IMG/VR virus record: IMGVR_UViG_3300000236_000002
Location: 1-41,579 of that record
DNA: 41,579 nt
Direction: 5' to 3' (one strand)
Origin: a virus
Positions within the stretch are counted from its first letter, which is position 1. Every line of letters starts with the position of its first letter. Below the pieces are notes generated by a model, which saw nothing but the letters and a program-made list of their open reading frames with translations, was not told the DNA's origin and made no database searches. Shown piece after piece: positions 31,107 through 38,549 of the stretch. The position numbers were made by a program, and so were the translations under genes.

Positions 31107-31696
31107 AAGTAGTAAAAAATTATAGCCCTCAGCGTCCAGTGTTTTTCACTGACAAAGCAATTAAATCTTTGGGCGTTGATGCAGAGCTTTTTACCGACCT
31201 TGAAACCGAAGAAGAGAAGCTCAAAGCGTTGAAAAACAATTTAGATTTTACTGTTATTCCACACGAAAAAACGGTTACAAGGTTTTTGGATAACGTTGAA
31301 ATTTCGATGCTGCGCGAAGAATATACCGAAGAATTTGAAACCGTTCTTCCGGTGCGCGAAGCTGAATTTGAAGCTAAAAAAGCCGAGTTCAAAGCTATTT
31401 TGAAAGATTTAGCCGCGTTGGTTGCAGCAAGCGATACCAAAATTCGCGACTTAGTTGGGCAAATTAATACCGGCACTACTGCCGTTGCTCTCGAAAAAGA
31501 AAGCACGTATCGAATATTGCACAACGACAAATACTTGTTTTATTCGATTATCAACGGTCATTTGCTTTTGGTTGCGGTTGAAGATGTGCCAAAAAACAAA
31601 GAAGAAGGTTTGTTTGAAAAACAAGAGCGCGAAAAAGCCGCTGCATTTTTCAATGCGGAAAGTAACCAAGAACAATATTTCAACGAAGCAAGCTAA
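31103..31696 (+). CDS. Hypothetical coiled-coil protein
   Basis: This 197-residue protein has an N-terminal SPQRPVFFTDKAIKSLGVDA segment, an acidic middle with long helices (VREAEFEAKKAEFKAILKDL) and YRILHNDKYLFYSIINGHLL near the C-terminus. It is translationally coupled to the replication gene and precedes the HNH nuclease. No family was recognised. Confidence 0.6.
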   Translation: MKVVKNYSPQRPVFFTDKAIKSLGVDAELFTDLETEEEKLKALKNNLDFTVIPHEKTVTRFLDNVEISMLREEYTEEFETVLPVREAEFEAKKAEFKAILKDLAALVAASDTKIRDLVGQINTGTTAVALEKESTYRILHNDKYLFYSIINGHLLLVAVEDVPKNKEEGLFEKQEREKAAAFFNAESNQEQYFNEAS

Positions 31697-31703
31697 TTAG
31701 GCG

Positions 31704-32006
31704 ATGGGTGTAATCATCAAAGGGCGCAAAAGTGCGTATTTAAAGAGCTTAAACAATTCAGAGTGGCAAGCCGTAAGGCGTGCCACTCGAATTAGAGACC
31801 GACATGTGTGCGTGGAGTGTGGTAGCGAAATAAATTTAGAGTGCCACCACATTTCGTATTATGCCAACGGAAAGTCAATTTTAGGCTCTGAAATCAATTT
31901 TTTGTACTGCATGGTAACATTGTGCCACACGTGCCACAAAAAAGTACACGGCGACCCTTTGCACCGATTTAACCCCCAAAATAAAAGAAAAACCTATGTA
32001 CGTTGA
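31704..32006 (+). CDS. HNH endonuclease, early-region
   Basis: This 100-residue HNH protein has the zinc knuckle CVEC (C36, C39) and CHTC (C74, C77), with ECHHIS (H48/H49) and HKKVH (H82) forming the beta-beta-alpha metal site. The size fits stand-alone phage HNH proteins that take part in packaging or nicking. It overlaps the next gene by 11 bases. A second HNH gene lies at the far right of the window. Confidence 0.8.
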   Translation: MGVIIKGRKSAYLKSLNNSEWQAVRRATRIRDRHVCVECGSEINLECHHISYYANGKSILGSEINFLYCMVTLCHTCHKKVHGDPLHRFNPQNKRKTYVR

Positions 32007-32193
32007 AATTGTAAAATGCAGTTGGGCAAATTACTGGTATGCCGATGCCATTGGTTCAACCATTGAAGTAACTGAACATGACAACGAAACATACGAAGTT
32101 ATTTCTGACAATGAGAAAACGAATTTTATAAAACATCTGGTAAATAAAAATGACTGCAAAATTTTAGAAGAAGAGCCGATTTATTTCGGTTAA
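31996..32193 (+). CDS. Small hypothetical protein
   Basis: This 65-residue protein (YVEIVKCSWANYWYADAIGS then IEVTEHDNETYEVISD) is acidic with one short beta barrel-like pattern. It overlaps the HNH gene by 11 bases. After its stop, GTTAAA-type tandem units (32190-32215) separate it from the radical-SAM-like gene. Function is unknown. Confidence 0.6.
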   Translation: MYVEIVKCSWANYWYADAIGSTIEVTEHDNETYEVISDNEKTNFIKHLVNKNDCKILEEEPIYFG

Positions 32194-32228
32194 AAAAAGT
32201 TAAAGTTAAAGTTAAAAAAAAACGCAAA

Positions 32229-33068
32229 ATGGGAAAAACAAGAATACAATGGGCAGATTTTACATGGAATCCGGTGTGGGGTTGCCTTAATACTTGTAGT
32301 TATTGCTATGCTCGCACGTTTGCAAAACGATTTGCAAAACAAACGGCAACTTACGAAGCCGAGCACATGAAATTAACACACGGAGTTACAATCGAAAAAA
32401 AACAACTTACAAAGCAACTTGCCGAGTTCAAGCCTACAGTTTTGCAGCGCGGCTTAAACAAAGTATTTGTTAATACACCTTCGCGTGTGTTTGTAAATTC
32501 GATGTCAGACCCAAAATTTTGGACAAAGGAAACAATGCTCAAAATTATTGCTCGAATTAAGGAGTTTCCGAAAGTAACATTCATGTTCTTAACTAAATAC
32601 CCAGAGAGCTACAATGGCTTTGAGTTCCCTGACAATGTTTGGCTGGGCGTGTCAATAACGACCAACAAAGAAATAGAAAAGTTGGACCGTTTGAAAGTAA
32701 ACAACTTGAGCTTTGTGTCGCTCGAACCACTATTAGAAGAGGTATCAATAGCCAAATACTTGCACAAATTGAATTGGGTAATTGTAGGCGGACAAACAGG
32801 CAGAGATGCTGCTATACTTCACGAATCGTGGGTTACACGCATTCAATTAGAATGTGAAACGGCAAATACACCGTTTTTCTTTAAAAGTTGGGGTGTATGG
32901 GTATCTGAAAACCAGATACAGCACCTAACATTTAAAGAAAAATTAAAAGGTACTTTCAAATGGCATACCACACCCGGCGGTTGGCGTTACTACCGAGTTG
33001 GTAAGAATGCGGGAAATCTAATAGATGGTATTGAATATAAACAACTACCGACCGATGATAAAATATAA
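32229..33068 (+). CDS. Phage Gp37/Gp68-like (DUF5131) radical-SAM-type protein
   Basis: This 279-residue protein opens with IQWADFTWNPVWGCLNTCSY, the hallmark of the DUF5131/Gp37-Gp68 family; the cysteines CLNTCSYC (C19, C23, C26) match the CxxxCxxC iron-sulfur motif of radical-SAM enzymes. GVSITTNKEI, FVSLEPLLEE and WVIVGGQTGRDA follow as in the family. Its reaction in phages is unknown; nucleic-acid modification is a common guess. It starts with the ACGCAAAATG leader. Confidence 0.85.
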   Translation: MGKTRIQWADFTWNPVWGCLNTCSYCYARTFAKRFAKQTATYEAEHMKLTHGVTIEKKQLTKQLAEFKPTVLQRGLNKVFVNTPSRVFVNSMSDPKFWTKETMLKIIARIKEFPKVTFMFLTKYPESYNGFEFPDNVWLGVSITTNKEIEKLDRLKVNNLSFVSLEPLLEEVSIAKYLHKLNWVIVGGQTGRDAAILHESWVTRIQLECETANTPFFFKSWGVWVSENQIQHLTFKEKLKGTFKWHTTPGGWRYYRVGKNAGNLIDGIEYKQLPTDDKI

Positions 33069-33390
33069 TTCAGATATGTTCTTGATAACCGAGATATGCG
33101 ACGCTCTCGAAATAGACGTTAATTATTTTCTGTTAAACCAACGCCAACGCTACGTATTAGGTCGTTATTTGTTTGCTTTTTTTGCTAAAAAAATAAATAA
33201 ATCAAGGACTTTGCAATCAATAGGCGATGCACTCTCAACTTGCACCATTCAACGGTTTTACACGCTTTTAAAACAATCGGAATATCTAAGCGTTGAATCA
33301 GCAAAAGCAGCTTTTAGAAGTTCTAATATGTCAGACTTATATAAATCTGACAAAGGACTAGAAATTTTAAACGTTATCGAAAATAACTGA
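33055..33390 (+). CDS. DnaA C-terminal-like DNA-binding protein
   Basis: This 111-residue protein overlaps the radical-SAM-like gene by 14 bases, so I use the ATG at 33055. QRQRYVLGRYLFAFFAKKIN and LQSIGDALSTCTIQRFYTLL match the DnaA domain IV helix-turn-helix (Bac_DnaA_C), with I-G-x-x-x at the turn. It lacks the ATPase domain and so may mark an origin or act as a transcription regulator. Confidence 0.6.
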   Translation: MIKYNSDMFLITEICDALEIDVNYFLLNQRQRYVLGRYLFAFFAKKINKSRTLQSIGDALSTCTIQRFYTLLKQSEYLSVESAKAAFRSSNMSDLYKSDKGLEILNVIENN

Positions 33391-33800
33391 TGTCAAAGCT
33401 CAAAGTATATTACGGCTTTACAAAGCTAACCCCCAAAATAATGAAAAATAGAGAGGTTGCTATTTTCTATTCAAATGGAAACTGGTGGAATTCGGAAGCT
33501 TGGGTAAAACAACGCATTGAAGTTATTTATGAACGGTTTCAAACCGATGCTGAGGCTACCGATGCCGAATATAAAAATCGTATATTTTCAAAGGCTGGTT
33601 ACTTAGTAGATAAACGACCTTACAACGGCGATTTGAATAAGGTTTTGCAGGCTAATTTTGATGCAGAAAAAGGCATTATTCCCGATATTGAACTTGAAAA
33701 AATACGAAAGGTTTTGAATGATAATTACTATAAATATTATCGTATTTCAAGACCTAAAAAGGTTACTAAAAAAGAAGTAAAGCAATTAGAATTAATATAA
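33390..33800 (+). CDS. Hypothetical early protein
   Basis: This 136-residue protein is basic with a tryptophan-rich segment (SNGNWWNSEAWVKQRIEVIY) and a Lys-rich C-terminus. Its ATG shares the A of the preceding stop. No family was recognised; the pattern might be a small nucleic-acid-binding protein. Confidence 0.6.
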   Translation: MSKLKVYYGFTKLTPKIMKNREVAIFYSNGNWWNSEAWVKQRIEVIYERFQTDAEATDAEYKNRIFSKAGYLVDKRPYNGDLNKVLQANFDAEKGIIPDIELEKIRKVLNDNYYKYYRISRPKKVTKKEVKQLELI

Positions 33801-33818
33801 TTTAATACAAAACGCAAA

Positions 33819-34013
33819 ATGAAACAGTATTTAATTGATATAAGAAATGAGTTGGTTAAGATTGAAAATGAAAGCCAATTTTTGAATTTTGAAAAAGATA
33901 GAATGGGAAGACATGACGAACATGAAGGAAACATAAACAAAAAGCTACAAGTTGCAAAAATAAAACTTGCGCATGTGCTAAAAGTACTAAAAGAAACTTA
34001 TTCAGAACTATAA
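33819..34013 (+). CDS. Small coiled-coil protein
   Basis: This 64-residue protein is helical and charged (LVKIENESQFLNFEKDRMGR then KKLQVAKIKLAHVLKVLKET). It starts with the ACGCAAAATG leader. Its stop codon lies in the base of a large hairpin. Function is unknown. Confidence 0.55.
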   Translation: MKQYLIDIRNELVKIENESQFLNFEKDRMGRHDEHEGNINKKLQVAKIKLAHVLKVLKETYSEL

Positions 34014-34071
34014 AATAACCAGCAGCCAAAATTCCATTACGTTTTCAAACTGGTGGCTGCCCGGTTATTTT
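34012..34071 (+). promoter_or_regulatory. Large hairpin between early genes
   Basis: AAAATAACC-A-GCAGCCA (34012-34028) pairs with TGGCTGC-CC-GGTTATTTT (34054-34071): 16 base pairs with one small internal loop. It overlaps the stop codon of the upstream gene and ends 19 bases before the next ATG. It has no T-run, so processing or attenuation is as likely as termination. Confidence 0.5.
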
Positions 34072-34090
34072 AACTTAAAACCAATTAAAA

Positions 34091-34630
34091 ATGAGTACGC
34101 AAGAAATAATTGACAAAGCAAGGGATTTGCTATGCGATTCCTTTGAACCCAACCAGACAGCTTACTTTGTTACAAAAAACGAAGAAGATGAAGGAGGCGA
34201 AGACTTTTGCCATAAGTGCATTGACAAACAAGTTAAAGAAGCTCACGAAGCGCACAAAGAAATGCGCAAATCTATCAGTGAAAAATTTCAACAATACATT
34301 GGTTACCCTGAAAGTGAAATTAAAAAAGCACTTAAAGAATATCCAAACAATGCACGGTTTGGTAAATCTTGGCACGACCCCGATTTTAGCGGTGGCAGAA
34401 AATCACCTGCAACCTGTTATTATTGCGGTGCTCTTTTTGATACAGATTACTACCCAGATTTAGAAGAAGCCAACTATTTAAAAGAAGAATTTGGAACTGG
34501 CAAAAATATTTCGCCCGAATTAGCTTGGCAACTAAGAACTGTACTTCATAATTTCGATTACAAAGACAATTCAGAGGTTGAAATAATTCTATTAAAAATT
34601 GCAAACCAAATAATTGAAAACGACAAATGA
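34091..34630 (+). CDS. Zinc-ribbon protein of the accessory block
   Basis: This 179-residue protein has CHKC near residue 40 and CYYC near residue 119, with an intervening helix rich in Lys/Glu. The acidic start (NEEDEGGEDF) and end suggest protein mimicry or binding. The C-terminal region (ISPELAWQLRTVLHNFDYKD) is helical. No family was recognised. Confidence 0.6.
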   Translation: MSTQEIIDKARDLLCDSFEPNQTAYFVTKNEEDEGGEDFCHKCIDKQVKEAHEAHKEMRKSISEKFQQYIGYPESEIKKALKEYPNNARFGKSWHDPDFSGGRKSPATCYYCGALFDTDYYPDLEEANYLKEEFGTGKNISPELAWQLRTVLHNFDYKDNSEVEIILLKIANQIIENDK

Positions 34631-34660
34631 TTTTATATTACTATTTAAAGCCTTAAAAAA

Positions 34661-34906
34661 GTGAATAAAGAAGAAATTAAAAACCAAGCCATAAATTGCT
34701 TACAAACTATAAGCAATATGACTGATGCGGAGTTTGACAACGAAGAGATAGAAAAACACGATTGCTTTGAGCATTTAGAAGACAACGAAATAGAGCTTTA
34801 TTGTACTATTTGCTGTGAATCCTTCTATAGCATAGATATATTTGTTGGGTTAAACCTTACCCACATTTATCCGACAAAATGGTTGATAAATTGCTTAGTT
34901 TTCTAG
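34661..34906 (+). CDS. Small acidic protein with GTG start
   Basis: This 81-residue frame begins at GTG 34661; there is no ATG until codon 20. It is strongly acidic (DAEFDNEEIEKHDCFEHLED) with a CxxC near residue 48 (YCTICCESFY). It overlaps the next gene by 28 bases. The unusual start makes it less sure, but composition matches its neighbours. Confidence 0.4.
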   Translation: MNKEEIKNQAINCLQTISNMTDAEFDNEEIEKHDCFEHLEDNEIELYCTICCESFYSIDIFVGLNLTHIYPTKWLINCLVF

Positions 34907-35187
34907 GTTTTGAGTTTGAAAACGACGAATACGGAGAGCTTGAAATACCACACGAAATTATTTTAACTTATCCCGAGTTTTATAACAATGCCGAAAATGA
35001 AAATATTGAGGGTCGCCACACTGATAGTTCTTTCAGTACCGAAAAATATGTAGTAGAGTACGCTATGGCACTTTCAAAAGGCTGTTATTTTTACGAATTT
35101 TCAGATGACAAAACGTGGGAACTACTTGAGAAAAAGTTAGAAATTGCGGGTAGGTATTGTGTAGGCTGGTGTCAAAATAATTATTGA
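34879..35187 (+). CDS. Hypothetical acidic protein
   Basis: This 102-residue protein is acidic (FEFENDEYGELEIPHE) with an aromatic C-terminus (CYFYEFSDDKTWELLEKKLE). Its ATG lies inside the previous frame. Small acidic proteins in this part of a phage are often inhibitors of host enzymes, but nothing here shows that directly. Confidence 0.6.
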   Translation: MVDKLLSFLGFEFENDEYGELEIPHEIILTYPEFYNNAENENIEGRHTDSSFSTEKYVVEYAMALSKGCYFYEFSDDKTWELLEKKLEIAGRYCVGWCQNNY

Positions 35188-35193
35188 CAGGAA

Positions 35194-35370
35194 ATGAACC
35201 GATTATTTAAAAATACAATTAAAATTCAAAACATCGAAATTGGTACGGTTTGGATTGAAAAAACGGAAGATGAAGTTACTTTTATACACCCAGAAAAAGA
35301 ACCGCATCGGGTAATGTTCCACAAATACCAACCGGAATTATTTGAAGAAATAAAAACAACTCTTTTTTAA
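35194..35370 (+). CDS. Small hypothetical protein
   Basis: This 58-residue protein (RLFKNTIKIQNIEIGTVWIE, ending PELFEEIKTTLF) has a short beta pattern. It begins 7 bases after the previous stop and ends 15 bases before the next gene, so it is probably part of the operon. Function is unknown. Confidence 0.55.
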   Translation: MNRLFKNTIKIQNIEIGTVWIEKTEDEVTFIHPEKEPHRVMFHKYQPELFEEIKTTLF

Positions 35371-35385
35371 TTTTTAAGAATAAAA

Positions 35386-35661
35386 ATGACAGACGAAAAT
35401 ATAATAAAAGTCAAAAATCTACTTGAACAATATGTTCAATCGGAAATAGATTTAAAGCAAACTATAGAGCAAAGCAAAGCTATTGGAGCAAAAATAGAGT
35501 TGCTTATGAAAAAAATGGACGAAGACCGCAAAACGCTTTTCCAGTATTTAACTCTATTTTTTATAGAAAAAAGCGATAGTTCACAATTCAATATTATTAG
35601 TGAAGGAAGCCTTAAACCAATAGGCAATTTCAGTGAGCTATTGGGCTTGCCCGAGTTGTAA
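35386..35661 (+). CDS. Small coiled-coil protein
   Basis: This 91-residue protein has a helical heptad region (LKQTIEQSKAIGAKIELLMK) followed by a hydrophobic stretch (FQYLTLFFIEK). It is likely oligomeric. No family was recognised. Confidence 0.55.
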   Translation: MTDENIIKVKNLLEQYVQSEIDLKQTIEQSKAIGAKIELLMKKMDEDRKTLFQYLTLFFIEKSDSSQFNIISEGSLKPIGNFSELLGLPEL

Positions 35662-35722
35662 ATGTTAAAGTATTAGTAAATTGTTAATATTAAATTTATT
35701 TAACACCCTTAAAATAGAAACA

Positions 35723-35944
35723 ATGAAAACAAAAACATTAATATTTGATGCAGATAGCATGAAAGTAAATAGTTCAAACGGCAATTTCGGTATTGAAATA
35801 GAAGCAGACGAACGTGATTTAAGAACCATTTTGCAACAAATCGGAATTTCAACTATTGTTTCAGAGTTGAAAGATGAAATTTTAGACGAAATAGGTGCTG
35901 ACTATTGTGTTGAGCATTTCTATTTAGATGTAAGGAATGAGTAA
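35723..35944 (+). CDS. Small acidic hypothetical protein
   Basis: This 73-residue protein uses the ATG at 35723; a longer frame begins at 35681 but lacks a leader. It is acidic, with FGIEIEADERDLRTILQQIG and a helical middle. It ends 18 bases before the next gene. Function is unknown. Confidence 0.55.
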   Translation: MKTKTLIFDADSMKVNSSNGNFGIEIEADERDLRTILQQIGISTIVSELKDEILDEIGADYCVEHFYLDVRNE

Positions 35945-35962
35945 CCCGCTAACAATACGAAT

Positions 35963-36202
35963 ATGCGCTTTGCCCTCAGAAAACAACAAGCAATAAAAGA
36001 AAAGCTAGGTGAGCAGGTGCTTGCCGAGCTTTTGAAGTCGTTGAAAAAGCATTTTATCGAAAATGAAACGATTGTAGAAGACACTACCGGCACGTTACCA
36101 ATAATTAATGTGCAGAGCGTTTCAAATAAGGCTAACAATTTTAGCTTTTTTGTAACTAAAAAAAAGTGGGACGTATTTCACTTAGCTTACAAACCAAAAT
36201 AA
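35963..36202 (+). CDS. Small hypothetical protein
   Basis: This 79-residue basic protein (RKQQAIKEKLGEQVLAELLK) has a helical N-terminus and a beta-like C-terminus (NNFSFFVTKKKWDVFHLAYK). It is followed by a 91-base AT-rich gap before the exonuclease. No family was recognised. Confidence 0.55.
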   Translation: MRFALRKQQAIKEKLGEQVLAELLKSLKKHFIENETIVEDTTGTLPIINVQSVSNKANNFSFFVTKKKWDVFHLAYKPK

Positions 36203-36293
36203 AAACAGTTGATTTTAAGTAAGTTGTAGATAAATATTCTTTTTTTTAATTTTTTTAAAATTAACAAACGTAACACAAAATAACAAACGCAAA

Positions 36294-36851
36294 ATGGAGA
36301 AAATTCTAATTATTGATATTGAAACTACTGGTTTTTTAACTGCTGGTGGTAAAATAGTAGAGGTTGGCATTGTGGAATTGAACCTTGCCAACGGCGAGCG
36401 GAAAATAATTTTTTCAGAAGTATGCCATGAAAACGGCATTACAAAAGAAGAGGTTGAAAAAAGTTGGATTGTGAACAATTCGACCTTAACCGTTGATGAA
36501 ATCAGGCACTCAAAAAACTTGAATGTATTGAAACCGAGGATTCAAGCTATTTTAAACAGTTATCCGGCAGGTGCAACAGCATTCAACAATGTTTTTGACT
36601 TTGGCTTTATGGAAAACAGGGGTTTTGTTTTCCCGAAGAAATTAGCTTGCCCGATGCTTTTGAGCACCGACATTGTAAAAATACCTAGTCCTTTCAGGGC
36701 TGGCACTTTTAAGTGGCCTAAAGTACAAGAGGCTTATGATTTTTTCTTTGGGCAAAACGACTATGTAGAGCAGCACCGAGGCGCGGACGATGCCTTTCAC
36801 GAAGCTGAAATTGTTTACGAGTTATTTAAGAGAGGAGTGTTTGAGGTATGA
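36294..36851 (+). CDS. DnaQ-like 3'-5' exonuclease (DEDDh)
   Basis: This 185-residue exonuclease has ExoI IIDIETTG (D7, E9), ExoII AFNNVFDFGFM (the conserved aspartate is D103 region) and ExoIII HRGADDAFHEAE with the general-base histidine and metal-binding aspartate. Length fits a stand-alone proofreading-type domain. It may edit or degrade DNA or RNA ends during phage replication. It starts with the ACGCAAAATG leader. Confidence 0.85.
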   Translation: MEKILIIDIETTGFLTAGGKIVEVGIVELNLANGERKIIFSEVCHENGITKEEVEKSWIVNNSTLTVDEIRHSKNLNVLKPRIQAILNSYPAGATAFNNVFDFGFMENRGFVFPKKLACPMLLSTDIVKIPSPFRAGTFKWPKVQEAYDFFFGQNDYVEQHRGADDAFHEAEIVYELFKRGVFEV

Positions 36852-36897
36852 GTTATGATGTAACAATAGTAAAACAATAACAAATTTCAAAAAAACA

Positions 36898-37140
36898 ATG
36901 AAAAAAATTAGAGTAAAAGCCAAAAACGTTAAACTTATCCAAGATATAGAAGCTTGGTTTATAGAAGACAACGAACATTCAGATTTCTGTTTTGATGAAG
37001 CCAATGGTATGTCTTTGGACTTTAATGTTCCAGAACATATAAACGCTGAAAAAATGCTCGCTGAAATAAAACAAGAAATTAACGATATTTCTTTTTCTCT
37101 TGATGCTGAGTTGTATGAATATTCAATAATCGAAGAATAA
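36898..37140 (+). CDS. Small acidic protein
   Basis: This 80-residue protein (KAKNVKLIQDIEAWFIEDNE, then HSDFCFDEANGMSLDFNVPE) is acidic with a helix near the end (AEKMLAEIKQEINDISFSLD). It overlaps a possible 29-codon frame by one base. It is the last firm gene of the rightward early operon. Confidence 0.6.
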   Translation: MKKIRVKAKNVKLIQDIEAWFIEDNEHSDFCFDEANGMSLDFNVPEHINAEKMLAEIKQEINDISFSLDAELYEYSIIEE

Positions 37141-37229
37141 TGAAAAAAAACAAAACAAAAAAACTCAAAAAGAAATTAGCCCAATATAAACGCCTTTTCG
37201 CGTTTAATCAGGCTACAATAAAAGAGTAG
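37140..37229 (+). CDS. Possible short lysine-rich frame
   Basis: A 29-codon frame begins with ATG overlapping the previous stop (TAATG) and is rich in lysine (MKKNKTKKLKKKLAQYKRLF). Its end overlaps the convergent leftward gene, and the sequence AAACGC-CTTTTC-GCGTTT (37187-37204) there forms a hairpin. It may be real by coupling, but it is short and basic by base composition alone. Confidence 0.3.
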   Translation: MKKNKTKKLKKKLAQYKRLFAFNQATIKE

Positions 37230-37451
37230 TTCCTTAAAAAGCTCGGGAAATACATTGTAATCCTTTTCGTAACGTTTTTTCAAATTTTCGTACCATTCCG
37301 TATATAGGTTGGTCCGTTGGTTGTTAAAAGCGTAAATTGTATATTTCAAAAAGTCTGAAAAAACGGTATATTCATCGTATCTATAACCAGCGAGCTTTGA
37401 AAATACCTTGTTTAATTGCCTTAATTCTGGTGCTACATCTCTTGTTTTCAT
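37176..37451 (-). CDS. Hypothetical protein of the leftward accessory block
   Basis: This 91-residue protein has an N-terminal RDVAPELRQLNKVFSKLAGY and a helix-rich body with many aromatics (TEWYENLKKRYEKDYNVFPE). It has faint likeness to the N-terminal helical part of some N6-adenine methylases, but no catalytic motif is present, so a remnant or an unrelated small protein are both possible. Its 3' end overlaps the converging rightward genes. Confidence 0.5.
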   Translation of the reverse strand: MKTRDVAPELRQLNKVFSKLAGYRYDEYTVFSDFLKYTIYAFNNQRTNLYTEWYENLKKRYEKDYNVFPELFKELLFYCSLIKREKAFILG

Positions 37452-37481
37452 TTGCTTATATTTGTTTTGTGAAAATTAAAA

Positions 37482-37509
37482 ACCATTTTGCCGATACCGA
37501 CAAAATGGT
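37482..37509. terminator. Bidirectional terminator
   Basis: ACCATTTTG (37482-37490) pairs with CAAAATGGT (37501-37509) across a 10-base loop. T-rich tracts lie on both sides. It separates two leftward genes (37523-37765 and 37176-37451). Confidence 0.7.
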
Positions 37510-37522
37510 CTGTTTTTTTTGT

Positions 37523-37765
37523 TTAGAATAAAGTTAATTGCTTCGATAGTAATTTGTCTGCAAACTTATTGAACTGTTTTAAGAAGTCTTTTGTAGCTTG
37601 CATCTTCTTTTTGAAAACCACCGCCCAGCGCACTTTTACTAAATAAGCAAATTTTAGCAATTTTAGATGCCCGTTATGATATTTGAAACCTTTTGATTTC
37701 CACTTGTTTACTATTGAATTTAAAAAATCTTCAAAAGTTTGGTTAAAATAATCTAATTTTTTCAT
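37523..37765 (-). CDS. Small basic protein
   Basis: This 80-residue protein is strongly basic and aromatic (NKWKSKGFKYHNGHLKLLKF, KVRWAVVFKKKMQATKDFLK). It lies between two terminators, so it may be expressed on its own. No family was recognised; DNA or membrane binding would suit its charge. Confidence 0.5.
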   Translation of the reverse strand: MKKLDYFNQTFEDFLNSIVNKWKSKGFKYHNGHLKLLKFAYLVKVRWAVVFKKKMQATKDFLKQFNKFADKLLSKQLTLF

Positions 37766-37803
37766 ATTTTTGTAATCTCAAATTGTTAATACTAAATTTT
37801 TAC

Positions 37804-37837
37804 AAAAGCCCAAGATTCCGTACTCTCTTGGGCTTTT
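37804..37837. terminator. Bidirectional terminator
   Basis: AAAAGCCCAAGA (37804-37815) pairs with TCTTGGGCTTTT (37826-37837). It ends the leftward unit of the next two genes. Confidence 0.75.
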
Positions 37838-37842
37838 TCTTT

Positions 37843-38100
37843 TTATACATACCAGTTTATTCTCTTTTGCACTCCTTTTTCTTTCCTTGACACCTCTTTT
37901 TCTGATTTTAATTGCGCTAATATGTAGAGTAATGCGTTTTTTTCGCTTAAAAACACTACTATGCCCGGTCGCTCTGTACTATCAGCCTCAAATTTATGCT
38001 CAGCCACTTGTTTTATCATGCCTATTCTTCTGTTTGCATTGTCGTATATGTTTGTTATTGCTTTGTCAAACATATCTACTGCTTTTGTGTAACTTTCCAT
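37843..38100 (-). CDS. Hypothetical helical protein
   Basis: This 85-residue protein starts at the ATG at 38100 (a TTG 12 bases upstream is less likely). It is helical (MESYTKAVDMFDKAITNIYD) with a positive end (KSEKEVSRKEKGVQKRINWY). The middle ERPGIVVFLSEKNALLYILA suggests a strand-helix core. It is cotranscribed with the gene before it. No family was recognised. Confidence 0.55.
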   Translation of the reverse strand: MESYTKAVDMFDKAITNIYDNANRRIGMIKQVAEHKFEADSTERPGIVVFLSEKNALLYILAQLKSEKEVSRKEKGVQKRINWYV

Positions 38101-38112
38101 TTTGTTTTTCAA

Positions 38113-38367
38113 TTAAAAATTAATACTATAATCTCTTTCGCCTGTGTAATTTGCAGTTTCTTGCACCGTTTGGTACATTACATGGCTGTCTTCTACTTTT
38201 GAAATTTCAGTTCTAAGTTTTTCCAAATCCATTGAACTTTTAAATGTTAATTCTAAACCACCATATAAAAAACGTTCTACTTCTACAACTTCTAAATCTG
38301 GTGTTGTAGATAATAATAAATCTGTATCATAACTACACTCTGCTCTTAATTTATACTCTTTTTTCAT
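38113..38367 (-). CDS. Small hypothetical protein
   Basis: This 84-residue protein has a beta-alpha-beta-like pattern (EYKLRAECSYDTDLLLS; LEVVEVERFLYGGLELTF; MDLEKLRTEISKVEDSHVMY). It is the first gene behind a duplicated leftward promoter module. A ferredoxin-like fold is possible. Function is unknown. Confidence 0.6.
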   Translation of the reverse strand: MKKEYKLRAECSYDTDLLLSTTPDLEVVEVERFLYGGLELTFKSSMDLEKLRTEISKVEDSHVMYQTVQETANYTGERDYSINF

Positions 38368-38400
38368 GTTTTTACTATTTATTTATATTAATATCTTTGT

Positions 38401-38450
38401 TTTTAAATTCTAATGTAAAGATAATCAATATCTTACAATCATGCAAATTT
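38401..38450 (-). promoter_or_regulatory. Leftward promoter module, copy A
   Basis: Read leftward: TTTG (38447-38444), 20 bases, TATCTTTA (38423-38416), one base off the consensus. The 23 bases 38401-38423 are identical to 39391-39413 in copy B, and the -33 flank ATGCAAAT is also shared. It drives the genes at 38113 and 37843. Confidence 0.7.
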
Positions 38451-38507
38451 TTTACTGTCTTTTTTTTATGTTTTATAACATTAATTAATTAAATATCAAT
38501 TAGTTAG

Positions 38508-38540
38508 ATAAAAGCCGTTTTATATAAACAGCTTTTTATC
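38508..38540 (-). terminator. Hairpin after the 215-residue leftward gene
   Basis: GATAAAAGC (38508-38516) pairs with GCTTTTTATC (38531-38540), one bulge. It lies 10 bases past the stop codon of the gene at 38550. T-tract is weak. Confidence 0.5.
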
Positions 38541-38549
38541 AATCTTAAA

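Noticed and set aside
32190-32215. GTTAAA-type tandem units as an operator
   Set aside because: Short, A/T-only and adjacent to poly-A; simple slippage in an intergenic gap is enough.
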